In this document: piece by piece, positions 1-8,343 of the stretch | Layout: each line of letters begins with the position of its first letter | How positions within the stretch are numbered: position 1 is the first letter of the stretch | Assembly: GCA_051439375.1 (NCBI GenBank) | Contig: JBFRWB010000174.1 | Coordinates: 1-37,732 of the forward strand | Source: JBGTGT01 sp051439375 | GTDB taxonomy: Bacteria > Cyanobacteriota > Cyanobacteriia > Cyanobacteriales > Microcystaceae | Reading direction: 5' to 3' | DNA length: 37,732 bases | The notes under the pieces: model-generated | Database searches by the model: none | Seen by the model: the letters and a program-made list of their open reading frames with translations, nothing else | Told to the model about the DNA's origin: nothing | Program-made: the position numbers and the translations under genes

Positions 1-711
1 CGTTTCTGTTTGTTTGAACCTTATCGCAATCCTGTCACTCCTTATCAAATTCGAGCCTGTTGGGGAAAATTAATCGCAGTGGAAGGGGAAATGATTCGAG
101 AATTTAAACGAAACAAACAATCTTTTACAGAAGAAAACTTACCTTATCTTTGGATTTTAACCCCAACCGCTAGTCAAGGGATTCTTAATGGTTTTAAAGG
201 TGAAATAACCGAGGAATTTGGAGAAGGGATTTATGAATGTGGAACATTATTAAGGATGGGAATCGTGGTGATTCATCGATTACCAATAACTCCTGAAACC
301 CTATTATTAAGATTATTAGGAAGAGGAACGGTACAAACCAATGCCATTACGGAGGTAGAATCTTTATCAGAGGATGATCCATTGAAGTCAATGATCCTCG
401 AACAGTTATATAATTTACAACAGAACTTATTTATTCAAAATGATGTCGATTCAGAAGATAGGGAGGTTATCGTGCGTTTAGCCCCATTGTATCAAGAAGA
501 CCGTGCTAGAGCGATTCAACAAGGCAGTCAAGAAGGAGAATCTAATCTAGTTCTCCGTTTGCTGAACCGTCGCATTGGTTCGCTTTCTCCTGATTTAGAA
601 CAACAAGTACGAGAGTTACCTTTAAATACATTAGAAGATTTAGGGGAAGCGTTACTCGATTTTGAGACAGAAGCAGACTTAATTCACTGGTTAGAAAACC
701 ATCTTAGTTAA
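1..711 (+). CDS. DUF4351 / Rpn-like PD-(D/E)XK family protein, 5'-truncated by window edge
   Basis: The reading frame is open from base 1, so the true start lies upstream of the window; the TTG at position 10 is only the first possible start inside it. The C-terminal ~60 residues (GESNLVLRLLNRRIG through LIHWLENH) have the look of the DUF4351 domain that ends many cyanobacterial Rpn/PD-(D/E)XK 'putative transposase' proteins. The middle (LPYLWILTPTASQGILNGF, then GIVVIHRLP) matches the body of that family. Family knowledge: Rpn-type proteins are nuclease-like and often multicopy; their cellular role in cyanobacteria is unsettled. The nuclease core, which would carry the catalytic D/E-x-K residues, is mostly off the left edge, so activity cannot be judged. 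Family placement is fairly sure, function is not. Confidence 0.7.
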   Translation, partial: RFCLFEPYRNPVTPYQIRACWGKLIAVEGEMIREFKRNKQSFTEENLPYLWILTPTASQGILNGFKGEITEEFGEGIYECGTLLRMGIVVIHRLPITPETLLLRLLGRGTVQTNAITEVESLSEDDPLKSMILEQLYNLQQNLFIQNDVDSEDREVIVRLAPLYQEDRARAIQQGSQEGESNLVLRLLNRRIGSLSPDLEQQVRELPLNTLEDLGEALLDFETEADLIHWLENHLS

Positions 712-723
712 TCGTTAATAGGG

Positions 724-869
724 GTAGGTTGGGTTGACGAAGGAAACCCAACAAAGGGTAAGCTGTTAAGCATCTAAATTGGTATGTGAAGACTGTAAGG
801 GAGCAGGGAGAGGGAAGTAGGGAGAGAGTTTGAGGATGTTGGGTTGTGCTATTGCTTAACCCAACCTAC
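724..869. repeat. Paired GTTGGGTT/AACCCAAC hairpins forming a larger inverted repeat
   Basis: Two local hairpins share the same arms: 728-735 with 745-752 (9-nt loop) and 838-845 with 858-865 (12-nt loop). In addition, the 12-mer GTAGGTTGGGTT at 724-735 is the exact reverse complement of 858-869. The spacer between the hairpins holds the heptamer run at 799-826. The unit lies between the DUF4351 gene and the convergent PEP-CTERM gene, so it could also act as a bidirectional transcription end. Confidence 0.7.
799..826. repeat. Degenerate 7-bp tandem repeat (GGGAGNR), 4 units
   Basis: Four consecutive heptamers read GGGAGCA, GGGAGAG, GGAAGTA, GGGAGAG. They sit between the two GTTGGGTT hairpins and belong to the intergenic heptamers seen throughout the window. 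Confidence 0.6.
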
Positions 870-940
870 AGGCTAGATATAGTTGCAAATCCTCAAGATT
901 TATTGAGGACATAGCAGTGCTATCTCCCTACATGGTAATT

Positions 941-1600
941 CTACTTTTTCCGTTTACGGGAAACTGCACCCACTGTACCAAATGCTAACAAGCCTAACAG
1001 CAGACTGGGTTCAGGGGTTGTTTGCGGTGCTGCTGGTGTACCATCAAATTGCACCTCAGCAAAACCTGTTGCAAAACTGAGTCCATAATTGCTACCGACA
1101 ACAAAACGAACAAAAGAGGTGGTAACAGGGGTAAAACTAAATAGTTCGGGGTCTTCAGTCCCGCCATTATTGCCTATGGAAAATACGGTGGGCGCACCTG
1201 TAATTGTGGTGAAATTAATCCCATCAGTAGAACTTTGTACCGTTACGTCTTCAATTCCTGCCGTAGCACCACCAGCTTGATGGTAATTCCAGAAACTAAA
1301 CCCTGCTAAATCAAAGCTACCACCGAGATCAAAGGTAATGTTTCCTGTTGTTGTACCATTAGCTGATAGCCAAGTATTAGGGGGGGAACCTGAAAATACT
1401 GCATGAGTCCCCGTTAGGGCTGGTGTATCTCCGGGTAGGCCAACTCCATTCACTGTAGAATTAAGATCAACAGTAGAATTACGAGTACCCATATCCGTAG
1501 AAGCGGTAACTCCTGTAATCAGGGCAGCTTGTGCATGGGGCGCAAAAAGACTGAAACCAACGCTAGTAGCGGTAATGGCTAAAACTTGCTTAAGGGTCAT
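941..1600 (-). CDS. PEP-CTERM sorted extracellular protein with a discoidin-like domain
   Basis: The protein is about 219 residues from the chosen start. That start (MTLKQVLAITATSVG) is preferred to one 17 codons upstream because it is preceded by GAGGAA at a normal distance and opens directly into a signal peptide ending near PHAQA. The C-terminus has the PEP-CTERM signal: Pro-Glu-Pro, a hydrophobic helix (LLLGLLAFGTVGAV), then the basic tail SRKRKK, which predicts membrane handling by an exosortase. The body (NITFDLGGSFDLAGFSFWNY, then VTVQSSTDGINF, then FVRFVVGSNYG) resembles an F5/8-type C (galactose-binding-like) beta-sandwich. Its ligand is unknown. A C10 tract lies in the predicted promoter. 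No exosortase gene is in the window. Confidence 0.8.
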   Translation of the reverse strand: MTLKQVLAITATSVGFSLFAPHAQAALITGVTASTDMGTRNSTVDLNSTVNGVGLPGDTPALTGTHAVFSGSPPNTWLSANGTTTGNITFDLGGSFDLAGFSFWNYHQAGGATAGIEDVTVQSSTDGINFTTITGAPTVFSIGNNGGTEDPELFSFTPVTTSFVRFVVGSNYGLSFATGFAEVQFDGTPAAPQTTPEPSLLLGLLAFGTVGAVSRKRKK

Positions 1601-1641
1601 GAGACTTTCCTCACAAATGTCAAAAAAGCAGAAACAGCCGA

Positions 1642-1670
1642 AACGTAACATAAATCGGGGGGGGGGTCAA
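1642..1670 (-). promoter_or_regulatory. Predicted sigma70-type promoter with C10 homopolymer in the spacer
   Basis: On the minus strand TTGACC (1665-1670) is followed after exactly 17 nt by TACGTT (1642-1647). The run of ten C (G10 at 1657-1666 on the plus strand) contributes the last two bases of the -35 box and eight bases of the spacer. Gain or loss of one C would change spacing. The start codon is about 40 nt downstream. The boxes are called by consensus only. Confidence 0.45.
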
Positions 1671-1732
1671 GCTTTCGCCAGAAATTGTTATGTAAATTAA
1701 CCTTGAAGGGGGTCATTTGCTCCATATAATGA

Positions 1733-3364
1733 CTAGAATTGAAAGTTTGTGCGAACCGTCATCACCACATCATCCTCATTACGAGTGTCTTGGTTGGGTG
1801 CAGTTAACCAAATCAAGCCGGGGGTGACAGAAATATTAGGATTAATCTGATAGCGATAAAACGCCTCAATATGCCAAGGTGTATCAACTTCAAAGGGTTG
1901 AGGGTTTCCTCCATCAAAAGAAGTCAAATAAGGTTCAGCACCCACGACAAACCCTAATAAATTCCCCTCTTTCCCCACATCAGGAAAGGCAAAAGTTAAC
2001 GCATAAGAGAGAATATTCCCATCCCCTTGACCAATAATGCGAGGATATAAGGCAAAAAACCAGCCACTGAGGGCAAAATTATCACTGGGTTGCCAAGAAA
2101 ATTGTGTTCCGTAACCATTGCCAATAATGGGTTCTTCTTCATCTCCCGGTAAGATGATGGGAGAAGTCACTTGTCCTGCTAAGGTATTCGCTTCTGCTGT
2201 TCCCATGAGGCTAAAACCACTGTAATTAAAGCCAAATCCTCCTGATGTGTAACTATGTGCATAAACTCCCGCAACGGAAAACTTCTCAGTTGCATTCCAT
2301 GTTAATTGTCCTAACGCCGCATAATCGCCATTAAATAGCCCTTGACCTTGGTTTGGCACAGGTGCATCCACCCCAGAGGCTTGATACCCCCCAGAAAGCA
2401 ATAAACCATCAGTAATTTGATAATTCATGCCAATCCCTGACCCACCACCTGTGGCATACATCGGATTACGTTGGCCAAAAGCAGACACTGCACCCCTTCC
2501 CCCGTCTAAATCATCCAGATAGGGGTTAAGGGTGGGTGCATAAGAATGAAAAATATCAAATCCTTGAGAAATATAGAATCTTAAATCTTCTCCGACAGGA
2601 AATTGATAATTAAGAAAGATAAGTTTTAGATTTCCCCCTGTATTTGCCCCAAATTGGGAAGAAAGCGTCCCTTCAGCACTAGGAACGGTCGCTCCTCTCA
2701 CCTCAGTTCCTGCAATGTCAAACCCTGCATTAAGGGGCGCATTTCCAGACCAAAGGCTGGTTATTAGTAAATCTTTGCCAGTGAAGCTGGTAACTAGGTT
2801 TAGGTTAACCCTTTCTTGCAAAACCGTTTGATTTTTCCGTCCATCTCCCCCATATACATCGGCAAGAGCAAAGATAACCCCACCACTTAACCGAGTGGTT
2901 GTGGAAAATTGATGGTCTTCTAAAAAGGCGACTCGACTTTCAAGATTATCAACCCTTGTTCCTAAAGAAGCGAGTTCTGTGGCGAATTCTTCGGCTAAAC
3001 GTTTCAGTTTGTCAATATCTTCCTGTAAAGCCGCTACATTTTCACTCATTAACCGTTCTATCTGTTGCAGACAAGCATTTAATCCGGCTGCGAATTCATA
3101 CCGACTTAACGCCCGATTTCCTCTGTAAGTCCCATCAGGATACCCCACAATGCAACCGTAACGTTCCACCAAACTACGCAATGCTTCATAAGCCCAGTCT
3201 GTCGGTTGAACATCCCTGAGTTGGTTAACATTGTTAATCTGATTCATAGAATAATCGCTAATGGGGGAATATTTGGGCTGTATAGGGTTAGCAACAGCCA
3301 CCTCAGAAACGATTGATAGGGGGATGAGCAGACAACTAACCTGAAAAATACGACTAAAACTCAC
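1733..3364 (-). CDS. Iron-uptake-type porin with SLH domain (OprB family)
   Basis: The 543-residue protein starts at GTG with AGGAG about 9 nt upstream. A signal peptide ends near VAVANP (about residue 26). An SLH domain follows at about 50-95 (LRDVQPTDWAYEALRSLVER, then GIVGYPDGTYRGNRALSRYE). Next is a coiled coil at about 100-148 (ENVAALQEDIDKLKRLAEEF) and a long beta-rich barrel domain of the cyanobacterial SLH/OprB porin family, ending in the aromatic NFQF typical of outer-membrane barrels. Family knowledge: the SLH domain anchors the porin to peptidoglycan-linked polymer, and members pass inorganic ions including iron. The substrate here is inferred. It is divergent from the AraC-type regulator gene, 135 bp away, which may control it. 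Confidence 0.9.
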   Translation of the reverse strand: MSFSRIFQVSCLLIPLSIVSEVAVANPIQPKYSPISDYSMNQINNVNQLRDVQPTDWAYEALRSLVERYGCIVGYPDGTYRGNRALSRYEFAAGLNACLQQIERLMSENVAALQEDIDKLKRLAEEFATELASLGTRVDNLESRVAFLEDHQFSTTTRLSGGVIFALADVYGGDGRKNQTVLQERVNLNLVTSFTGKDLLITSLWSGNAPLNAGFDIAGTEVRGATVPSAEGTLSSQFGANTGGNLKLIFLNYQFPVGEDLRFYISQGFDIFHSYAPTLNPYLDDLDGGRGAVSAFGQRNPMYATGGGSGIGMNYQITDGLLLSGGYQASGVDAPVPNQGQGLFNGDYAALGQLTWNATEKFSVAGVYAHSYTSGGFGFNYSGFSLMGTAEANTLAGQVTSPIILPGDEEEPIIGNGYGTQFSWQPSDNFALSGWFFALYPRIIGQGDGNILSYALTFAFPDVGKEGNLLGFVVGAEPYLTSFDGGNPQPFEVDTPWHIEAFYRYQINPNISVTPGLIWLTAPNQDTRNEDDVVMTVRTNFQF

Positions 3365-3499
3365 TGAATAACTCTCCTACACCTGTTGTTTGCCGTTAAG
3401 CCTACCCAATCTATCTATGATTGCGCTATCCTAATATGGAAATTTTAGCCAATTTGTGAGTTTTGAGAAATCTTAGTCAAAGGGGGAGAAATCTTTAAA

Positions 3500-4471
3500 A
3501 TGCAATCTGACAAAATTTTACAGATTCAGACCAGCCAAACGGATGAATTTGCCTATTTTATCTCTCAAAATTTAACCCCCATCAAAAGACTAGAACCAGT
3601 TGAGCAAGAATGGCAAGCAGATTTTCGAGCTTACCCTTTTCATCAATTATTTGTTACTTATATGAATTTACCCTTTGGCCTCTCTATTTTGCCAGACCCT
3701 ACAGATAAATTCATTTTTTTAGAAATTCCTCTGAAGAACAAAGTAAATTATTGGGATGATTCAAAGAAATTAACCCATACTTGCCCCCCTAATTCTTGTT
3801 TTGTGGTTGATCAACCGACCAAAGTTTTATTTGACAAAAATGCGCTTCACAGTACCCTATTAATTCCTAAATCCCTAATCAATACTTACGCTCGCAAAAT
3901 GACTAATGATGAATTAGAGCAAGATTTTCAGATTCAATCTGGTTCTTTATTGATAACAGAAGAAGGTAGGGCATTTCGTCGTTATCTAAGCTTTATAATT
4001 AGTGAATTAGTTCATGAAGGACAATTATTTACGTCCGCTTCGACTATTTTAGAAGTCCAAAGTACAATCCTTTCTCTTTTAATTACTACCGCTCAAAATA
4101 ATGACTCTTCTTTAGATCATCAAGCGGCTATTTCCTGTCATCCTAAATATCTAAACCGTGCCATTGATTACATCGACGCACATTTAACTGAACCCCTTTC
4201 TTTAGCAGATTTAGCGATCGCAGCAGGAGTACATAGCCGTACTCTGAGTAATGGCTTTAAAAAATATTATGATATTAGCCCGATTGCCTATGTCAAGCAA
4301 AAACGCTTAGAAAAGACCCATAAATTACTACTAGAAGCCAATCCAAAAGAGACAAATGTTACCGATATTGCAACTCGATATAACTTCTTACATTTAGGCA
4401 GATTTGCACAAGATTATTTTAATTTATTTCATGAGTTACCATCAAAAACCTTAAGAACAATGGAATTCTAA
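3500..4471 (+). CDS. AraC-family transcriptional regulator
   Basis: The protein has 323 residues. The N-terminal ~190 residues look like an AraC_binding_2/FeaR-type cupin sensor (FIFLEIPLKNKVNYW, then PPNSCFVVDQPTKVLFD). The C-terminal ~105 residues carry the two helix-turn-helix motifs of the AraC/XylS domain: LSLADLAIAAGVHSRTLSNG, then VTDIATRYNFLHLGRFAQDY, with the family ending FHELPSKTLR. GGGGGAG lies just ahead of the ATG and supports the start. It is divergently oriented to the SLH/OprB porin gene and convergent with the ABC unit; regulation of the porin is a reasonable guess from position only. The effector is unknown. Confidence 0.88.
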   Translation: MQSDKILQIQTSQTDEFAYFISQNLTPIKRLEPVEQEWQADFRAYPFHQLFVTYMNLPFGLSILPDPTDKFIFLEIPLKNKVNYWDDSKKLTHTCPPNSCFVVDQPTKVLFDKNALHSTLLIPKSLINTYARKMTNDELEQDFQIQSGSLLITEEGRAFRRYLSFIISELVHEGQLFTSASTILEVQSTILSLLITTAQNNDSSLDHQAAISCHPKYLNRAIDYIDAHLTEPLSLADLAIAAGVHSRTLSNGFKKYYDISPIAYVKQKRLEKTHKLLLEANPKETNVTDIATRYNFLHLGRFAQDYFNLFHELPSKTLRTMEF

Positions 4472-4501
4472 ACTTGATAAGCTAAAAAGCTAATTATTTC
4501 G

Positions 4502-4516
4502 CATTCATCGTGAATG
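4502..4516. terminator. Small hairpin between convergent genes
   Basis: CATTCA-TCG-TGAATG forms a 6-bp stem between the convergent AraC and permease genes. No clear T-run follows on either strand, so a termination role is only suggested by position. Confidence 0.25.
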
Positions 4517-4551
4517 AATCGTCATGCTACCATCGGATTGAGTGTTTCTTT

Positions 4552-5730
4552 TTATAAAATTAAAGCTCGAATAATTTGAGTATTCAAATTTTTGAGACTA
4601 ACGGTAATACCCAAGGTTAAGCTTGAGCTAATCAATATAATAATTACAATTTCAGAAATAATTAATTTAGTATTAGTAGCCCGACTACATCCTAATGAAA
4701 AATTAGTTTCCATTTCTCTCTGTCGTAGCTTCAAAGAAAGATTAAACACCAGAAAAATAGTAATTGCTGTTGCCAAAATGACAATCACAAAAACAACGTT
4801 AAGAAGATTACGAATTTTAAATACTTCTAATAATAGTTCTTGGATCGTGTTAGTCGGTTTTATAATTTGGTGAATAGACGTTTCCACTTGATATTCTCCC
4901 CGTAATAAGGCTTCTGCTTTTTGATTTTTAGGAATAGCAATAATACCCGTTAAAGGAAAATTATCTTGTTCTCCATGAAAATGAAAGGAGGTTAAATTCT
5001 CATTAGTTATTTCATTATATTCTTTTAACTTAGCATTGGCTGAAATATTTTGTTGATCTTGCTTTAAGATAACATCAGGTGTCCCTGATTCAACTAAATC
5101 AAGGTGTCCATGTCCTAACCCTTCAATAATCCAAGTTGTTTTTAGATCGGTGAAAATAGCTAAATCGTCAGCCGTTTTACTACTGTCTAAAATCCCAACA
5201 ACTTTCATTTTTAAAGGATAAGTCCCGCCTAAATCAAAAAGATTTTCAGGAGATGAGACAATAGTGTCTCCTACTTGTAGATTAAGTTTTTGAGCAATGG
5301 AAGCACCTAAGACACATTCTCCTAGAATACTAAAATAACGGCCTTCTTTCAGACTAAGACGACGAAAGGAAAAATAATCTAAGTTAGTCCCAATAATCGG
5401 ATAATTTCTCGCTTTAAACTGGCTATAAATAGGAATTGGATGAGCTAATTTAGTGTTGTTAATCTGACTCACATCTGCCATCTTTATTCTTTCAGGTGGC
5501 TGTGAGGTAAAATAGAGCGTATTGATAGTAAGGTCAAGATCACTGCCTTTTGCACCTATAATTAACGGTGTAGAATTGGCTCTCATCATTAACTGTTTTT
5601 CACTTTCTGCTAAAAATAAATTAAGATTAATCGGCAGTGATCCCACTACGGTAACGCAAGCAATAATAATAATGGTTTTTAGTTTATTAAATTTTAAATA
5701 TTGCCAAGCTAAATAAAAGCTATCTAACAT
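4552..5730 (-). CDS. FtsX/MacB-like ABC transporter permease, short form
   Basis: The protein has 392 residues. TM1 is at about 17-40 (KTIIIIACVTVVGSLPINLN), followed by a MacB-like periplasmic core at about 41-300. TM2 is at 308-331 and TM3 at 356-378, joined by the cytoplasmic loop LRQREMETNFSLGCSRATNT, the FtsX 'R-x-R-E' region. The protein stops 14 residues after TM3, so the fourth membrane helix usual for MacB/FtsX permeases is not seen, and I find no continuation in another frame downstream. AGGAGA ahead of the ATG lies inside the end of the upstream ATPase gene, and the two reading frames overlap by 11 bp, implying translational coupling. With the ATPase it should form a mechanotransmission-type ABC exporter. 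The substrate is unknown. Confidence 0.85.
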   Translation of the reverse strand: MLDSFYLAWQYLKFNKLKTIIIIACVTVVGSLPINLNLFLAESEKQLMMRANSTPLIIGAKGSDLDLTINTLYFTSQPPERIKMADVSQINNTKLAHPIPIYSQFKARNYPIIGTNLDYFSFRRLSLKEGRYFSILGECVLGASIAQKLNLQVGDTIVSSPENLFDLGGTYPLKMKVVGILDSSKTADDLAIFTDLKTTWIIEGLGHGHLDLVESGTPDVILKQDQQNISANAKLKEYNEITNENLTSFHFHGEQDNFPLTGIIAIPKNQKAEALLRGEYQVETSIHQIIKPTNTIQELLLEVFKIRNLLNVVFVIVILATAITIFLVFNLSLKLRQREMETNFSLGCSRATNTKLIISEIVIIILISSSLTLGITVSLKNLNTQIIRALIL

Positions 5731-6394
5731 GATTTTCTCCTAATGAAAATAATTTTAAATCAATGACTTGATCAAATAAATGAAGAAGTTCATGATCATG
5801 AGTAACAGCAATTAATGTGGCTTCATTTTCTTTTAAATAGTTAAATAAGATTTGTAAAATTCGTTGTTTATTATCAGGATCTAAATTCCCTGTTGCTTCA
5901 TCAGCGAGCAATAACTTTGGTTGAGTTAATAAAGCACGACAGATAGCCACTCTTTGTTTTTCTCCTTGGGATAAATGGTCAATTCTTCTTTTAACTTTAT
6001 CACTAATTCCTACTTTATTGGTTAAATTAAGTGCATTATTTCTAACTTGTTTGGTTAACTTTAACGTAGGATTTAACCGATAACAATAAATAATATTATC
6101 AAAGACATTAAGATAATCTATTAATTCAAAATCTTGAAAAATAAAACCAATATTTTTAATCCTGAATTGTCGTCTTTGGTGATCGCTAAGTTTTTCTAAT
6201 TCAAGAGAATCAATTTTAATACTACCTTTGGTGGGAACTTTAATTCCTGCAATCAGATGTAAGAGAGTTGTTTTACCGCATCCACTTGTCCCGATAATAG
6301 CAACTTTTGCTCCTTTTTCAATCGTTAAGTTGGGAATTTTAAGCTGAAAATCATCGGCTTGATAATTAAATTGCAAATCACTAATTTCAATCAC
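5720..6394 (-). CDS. ABC transporter ATPase (LolD/MacB-like)
   Basis: The protein has 224 residues with every expected ATPase motif: Walker A GTSGCGKTT, Q-loop FIFQDFE, signature LSQGEKQR, Walker B LLLADEATGNLDP and H-loop VTHDHE. Length and sequence style are those of LolD/MacB/FtsE-type subunits that pair with FtsX-like permeases. The start codon is GTG and no Shine-Dalgarno is obvious. It is the middle gene of a unit on the minus strand, 89 bp after the partner gene and overlapping the permease gene by 11 bp. The 89-bp gap contains a 32-bp motif also found ahead of bgtB, so the ATPase and permease genes may have their own regulation. Confidence 0.92.
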   Translation of the reverse strand: MIEISDLQFNYQADDFQLKIPNLTIEKGAKVAIIGTSGCGKTTLLHLIAGIKVPTKGSIKIDSLELEKLSDHQRRQFRIKNIGFIFQDFELIDYLNVFDNIIYCYRLNPTLKLTKQVRNNALNLTNKVGISDKVKRRIDHLSQGEKQRVAICRALLTQPKLLLADEATGNLDPDNKQRILQILFNYLKENEATLIAVTHDHELLHLFDQVIDLKLFSLGENHVR

Positions 6395-6444
6395 AATTAG
6401 GTTAATTAGTTAATTCAAGAGAATAATAAACAAAATAGTAGCAT

Positions 6445-6476
6445 AAGTATCTTATTTGTGATAAGTAAGAAACTTG
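6445..6476. repeat. 32-bp imperfect inverted motif, copy A
   Basis: AAGTATCT and AGAAACTT flank a 15-nt centre with the core TTTGTGATAA. About 27 of 32 bases match the copy at 12358-12389 ahead of bgtB. It lies in the gap upstream of the ABC ATPase gene and may be an operator or a small dispersed repeat. Confidence 0.6.
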
Positions 6477-6483
6477 TTTCACT

Positions 6484-8241
6484 TTACTTTATTCGAGTCT
6501 CTGATAATAACTCAATATCGGTAATTTTCCAAACATTGTTAACAGGGGAAAGAGTTAAGATCGCATCATATTGATTTTGACGATTGTGGCGATGACCCCA
6601 ATGTTCTAGCGTACCATCTGCTATCCACTTTGTGCGAAATGCGGTGACACCTTGAGCAGCAGAGGGTTGTTTCTGGATATCAGTAATCTTAACATTTTTA
6701 ACGGTAGCAACCGCCCCTCCTTGGTTTTCTAATTCCATTGATTGTCGAGTTTGTAAATAGACATCGGTTAGTAAGTCTCCTTCTAAACTCATGGCTAATT
6801 TATCATAAACCTCGCTTTTATCTCGAAAGTCAAATGCACGATAAATGTTTTTGAGTAAATGACTAAAAATAATTTCTGCTTCTTCTTCAGCAATATTAGC
6901 AACTAGAAATTGCGGTTTTCCTAATTTGATTTGACTAAAGGGGTGGATGAGTAAACCTAAACAGAATAAGCTAATAGGTACACCATAATATAATTTAGGA
7001 GAAGGTTTTTTCTCGATTTTATTTTTAACAATCATGCTTAGGGCATAAATAGATAAACTCACACCAATCAATAAACCTAGTGGAATAGTAATTTGAGAAG
7101 AAACTGGTAAATATTCAACTTGAGGGATAACATAATTAGTTAAACTATTATTCCACACAAAAACTGAATCATCTGGGGTAAGACGATAGGGAAACGGACC
7201 CGCAGGATCAGTTATCACGGTAGGAATTGTGGTTATTTTATCATTAAATATATCCCAGTGAAACATCGCTTGATTAGGAAATCGTTCAACAGGATAAATC
7301 AAGTCAATGCCAATAATAGCAGAATTGAGTTCTAATTCTTGAGAATTTTGAATAACTTGAAAAATACCTTTTTGATCTGCTTCTAGAAAATTTATTTTAT
7401 GAATAATTGGAGTAACTCTTTTATTATCAATCTGAGTTTGAGGTTGATTCTCAAAATAGGTAATAGCTTTACTTTTAATTTCCTCTAATATTTCTGGTGT
7501 GAATGAGCTAATATTTGTTAAATCAAAGTTGATAAAATCCGCTAAGTCTCTAATTCTAATTAAGATTTCATGACGTACTTCGTAAGGTTCAATATAGACA
7601 TAAGATAATAAGGAGGAAGGATGAGGACGAGTAAGGTTAGGATTCTCAAAAGAAGAGTACCACGGATCTTGCCAATTAAGATTTAATACTTCTGGACGAG
7701 AAAGATACCAATAGTTAGTAATGGGAATTTTATCATGAAAAGTAATAAAGCCAATGGTAGTTGCTGCATACTTTTGATTATTATCTAGGGGAGGAGATAA
7801 AACTAATTGATTGGGTTTATTTGTCAGAGGATAAATAATTTCAACATACGTCACTGTTGGACTGACTTGAGGAAGATTAAGAGGGTTTCCCATCGCATCT
7901 GTTGTCGGTAGTGCATCTCTATTTCCTCTGGGGGTGCGTTCTCTAGTTTCTATTGTTTCAATTTTCCCCCTTAAAGGTTGCTGTTGACTACTTTTTAAGA
8001 AGCTTTGCTGAGTGATTGAATTTTGCTGCTTATCTAATAAGTTAGAGAAAACCTTTTTATCCTTTTCGTCAATTTCTAAAATAACTTTTACCTGTTGATC
8101 ATTAATGTGAAATTCCATGATTGTCCCGCTATATTCTGCCAAGGTTTGATGAATATAGTCCGCTTTTGCAGACAATGGATTGCTCAGGATATATGGAAGG
8201 GATAAGATAATAGTAATTAGGGATTTAATTCTGCGTTTCAT
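6484..8241 (-). CDS. Unrecognised membrane-anchored periplasmic protein, probable ABC partner
   Basis: I do not recognise this 585-residue protein. A signal peptide or anchor covers about 1-27 (LITIILSLPYILSNPLSAKA). A long hydrophilic region (28-383) is rich in beta-strand-like segments and prolines (QDPWYSSFENPNLTRPHPSS). Two membrane helices follow at 385-405 and 418-436, then a C-terminal domain of about 140 residues (EEEAEIIFSHLLKNIYRAFD onward, ending NNVWKITDIELLSETRIK) with the pattern of an NTF2/SnoaL-like or similar alpha+beta fold. Both large domains would face the periplasm. It heads the transcript carrying the ATPase and FtsX-like permease, so it is probably the periplasmic partner or adaptor of that exporter; this is inference from position. 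Heptamer repeats run straight into its ATG. Confidence 0.75.
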   Translation of the reverse strand: MKRRIKSLITIILSLPYILSNPLSAKADYIHQTLAEYSGTIMEFHINDQQVKVILEIDEKDKKVFSNLLDKQQNSITQQSFLKSSQQQPLRGKIETIETRERTPRGNRDALPTTDAMGNPLNLPQVSPTVTYVEIIYPLTNKPNQLVLSPPLDNNQKYAATTIGFITFHDKIPITNYWYLSRPEVLNLNWQDPWYSSFENPNLTRPHPSSLLSYVYIEPYEVRHEILIRIRDLADFINFDLTNISSFTPEILEEIKSKAITYFENQPQTQIDNKRVTPIIHKINFLEADQKGIFQVIQNSQELELNSAIIGIDLIYPVERFPNQAMFHWDIFNDKITTIPTVITDPAGPFPYRLTPDDSVFVWNNSLTNYVIPQVEYLPVSSQITIPLGLLIGVSLSIYALSMIVKNKIEKKPSPKLYYGVPISLFCLGLLIHPFSQIKLGKPQFLVANIAEEEAEIIFSHLLKNIYRAFDFRDKSEVYDKLAMSLEGDLLTDVYLQTRQSMELENQGGAVATVKNVKITDIQKQPSAAQGVTAFRTKWIADGTLEHWGHRHNRQNQYDAILTLSPVNNVWKITDIELLSETRIK

Positions 8242-8272
8242 TTTTAATTTTTAATTTTGCGTAGCACTATAG
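8239..8272 (-). repeat. MITE-like end plus AAAATTA heptamers abutting a start codon
   Basis: Read on the minus strand: CTATAGTGCTACGC (8259-8272), then AAAATTA twice, then AAAATG, whose ATG starts the ABC partner gene. CTATAGTGCTACGC is the same terminal sequence as the MITE-like element at 21419-21521; no second end is visible here, so this is a fragment or solo end. Confidence 0.65.
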
Positions 8273-8343
8273 TCCCAGATAGTAGATTTTAAATCGTCTT
8301 CATTCCCCATTGTCAAAATAATCCTTGCGCTTAACTTATCCAT

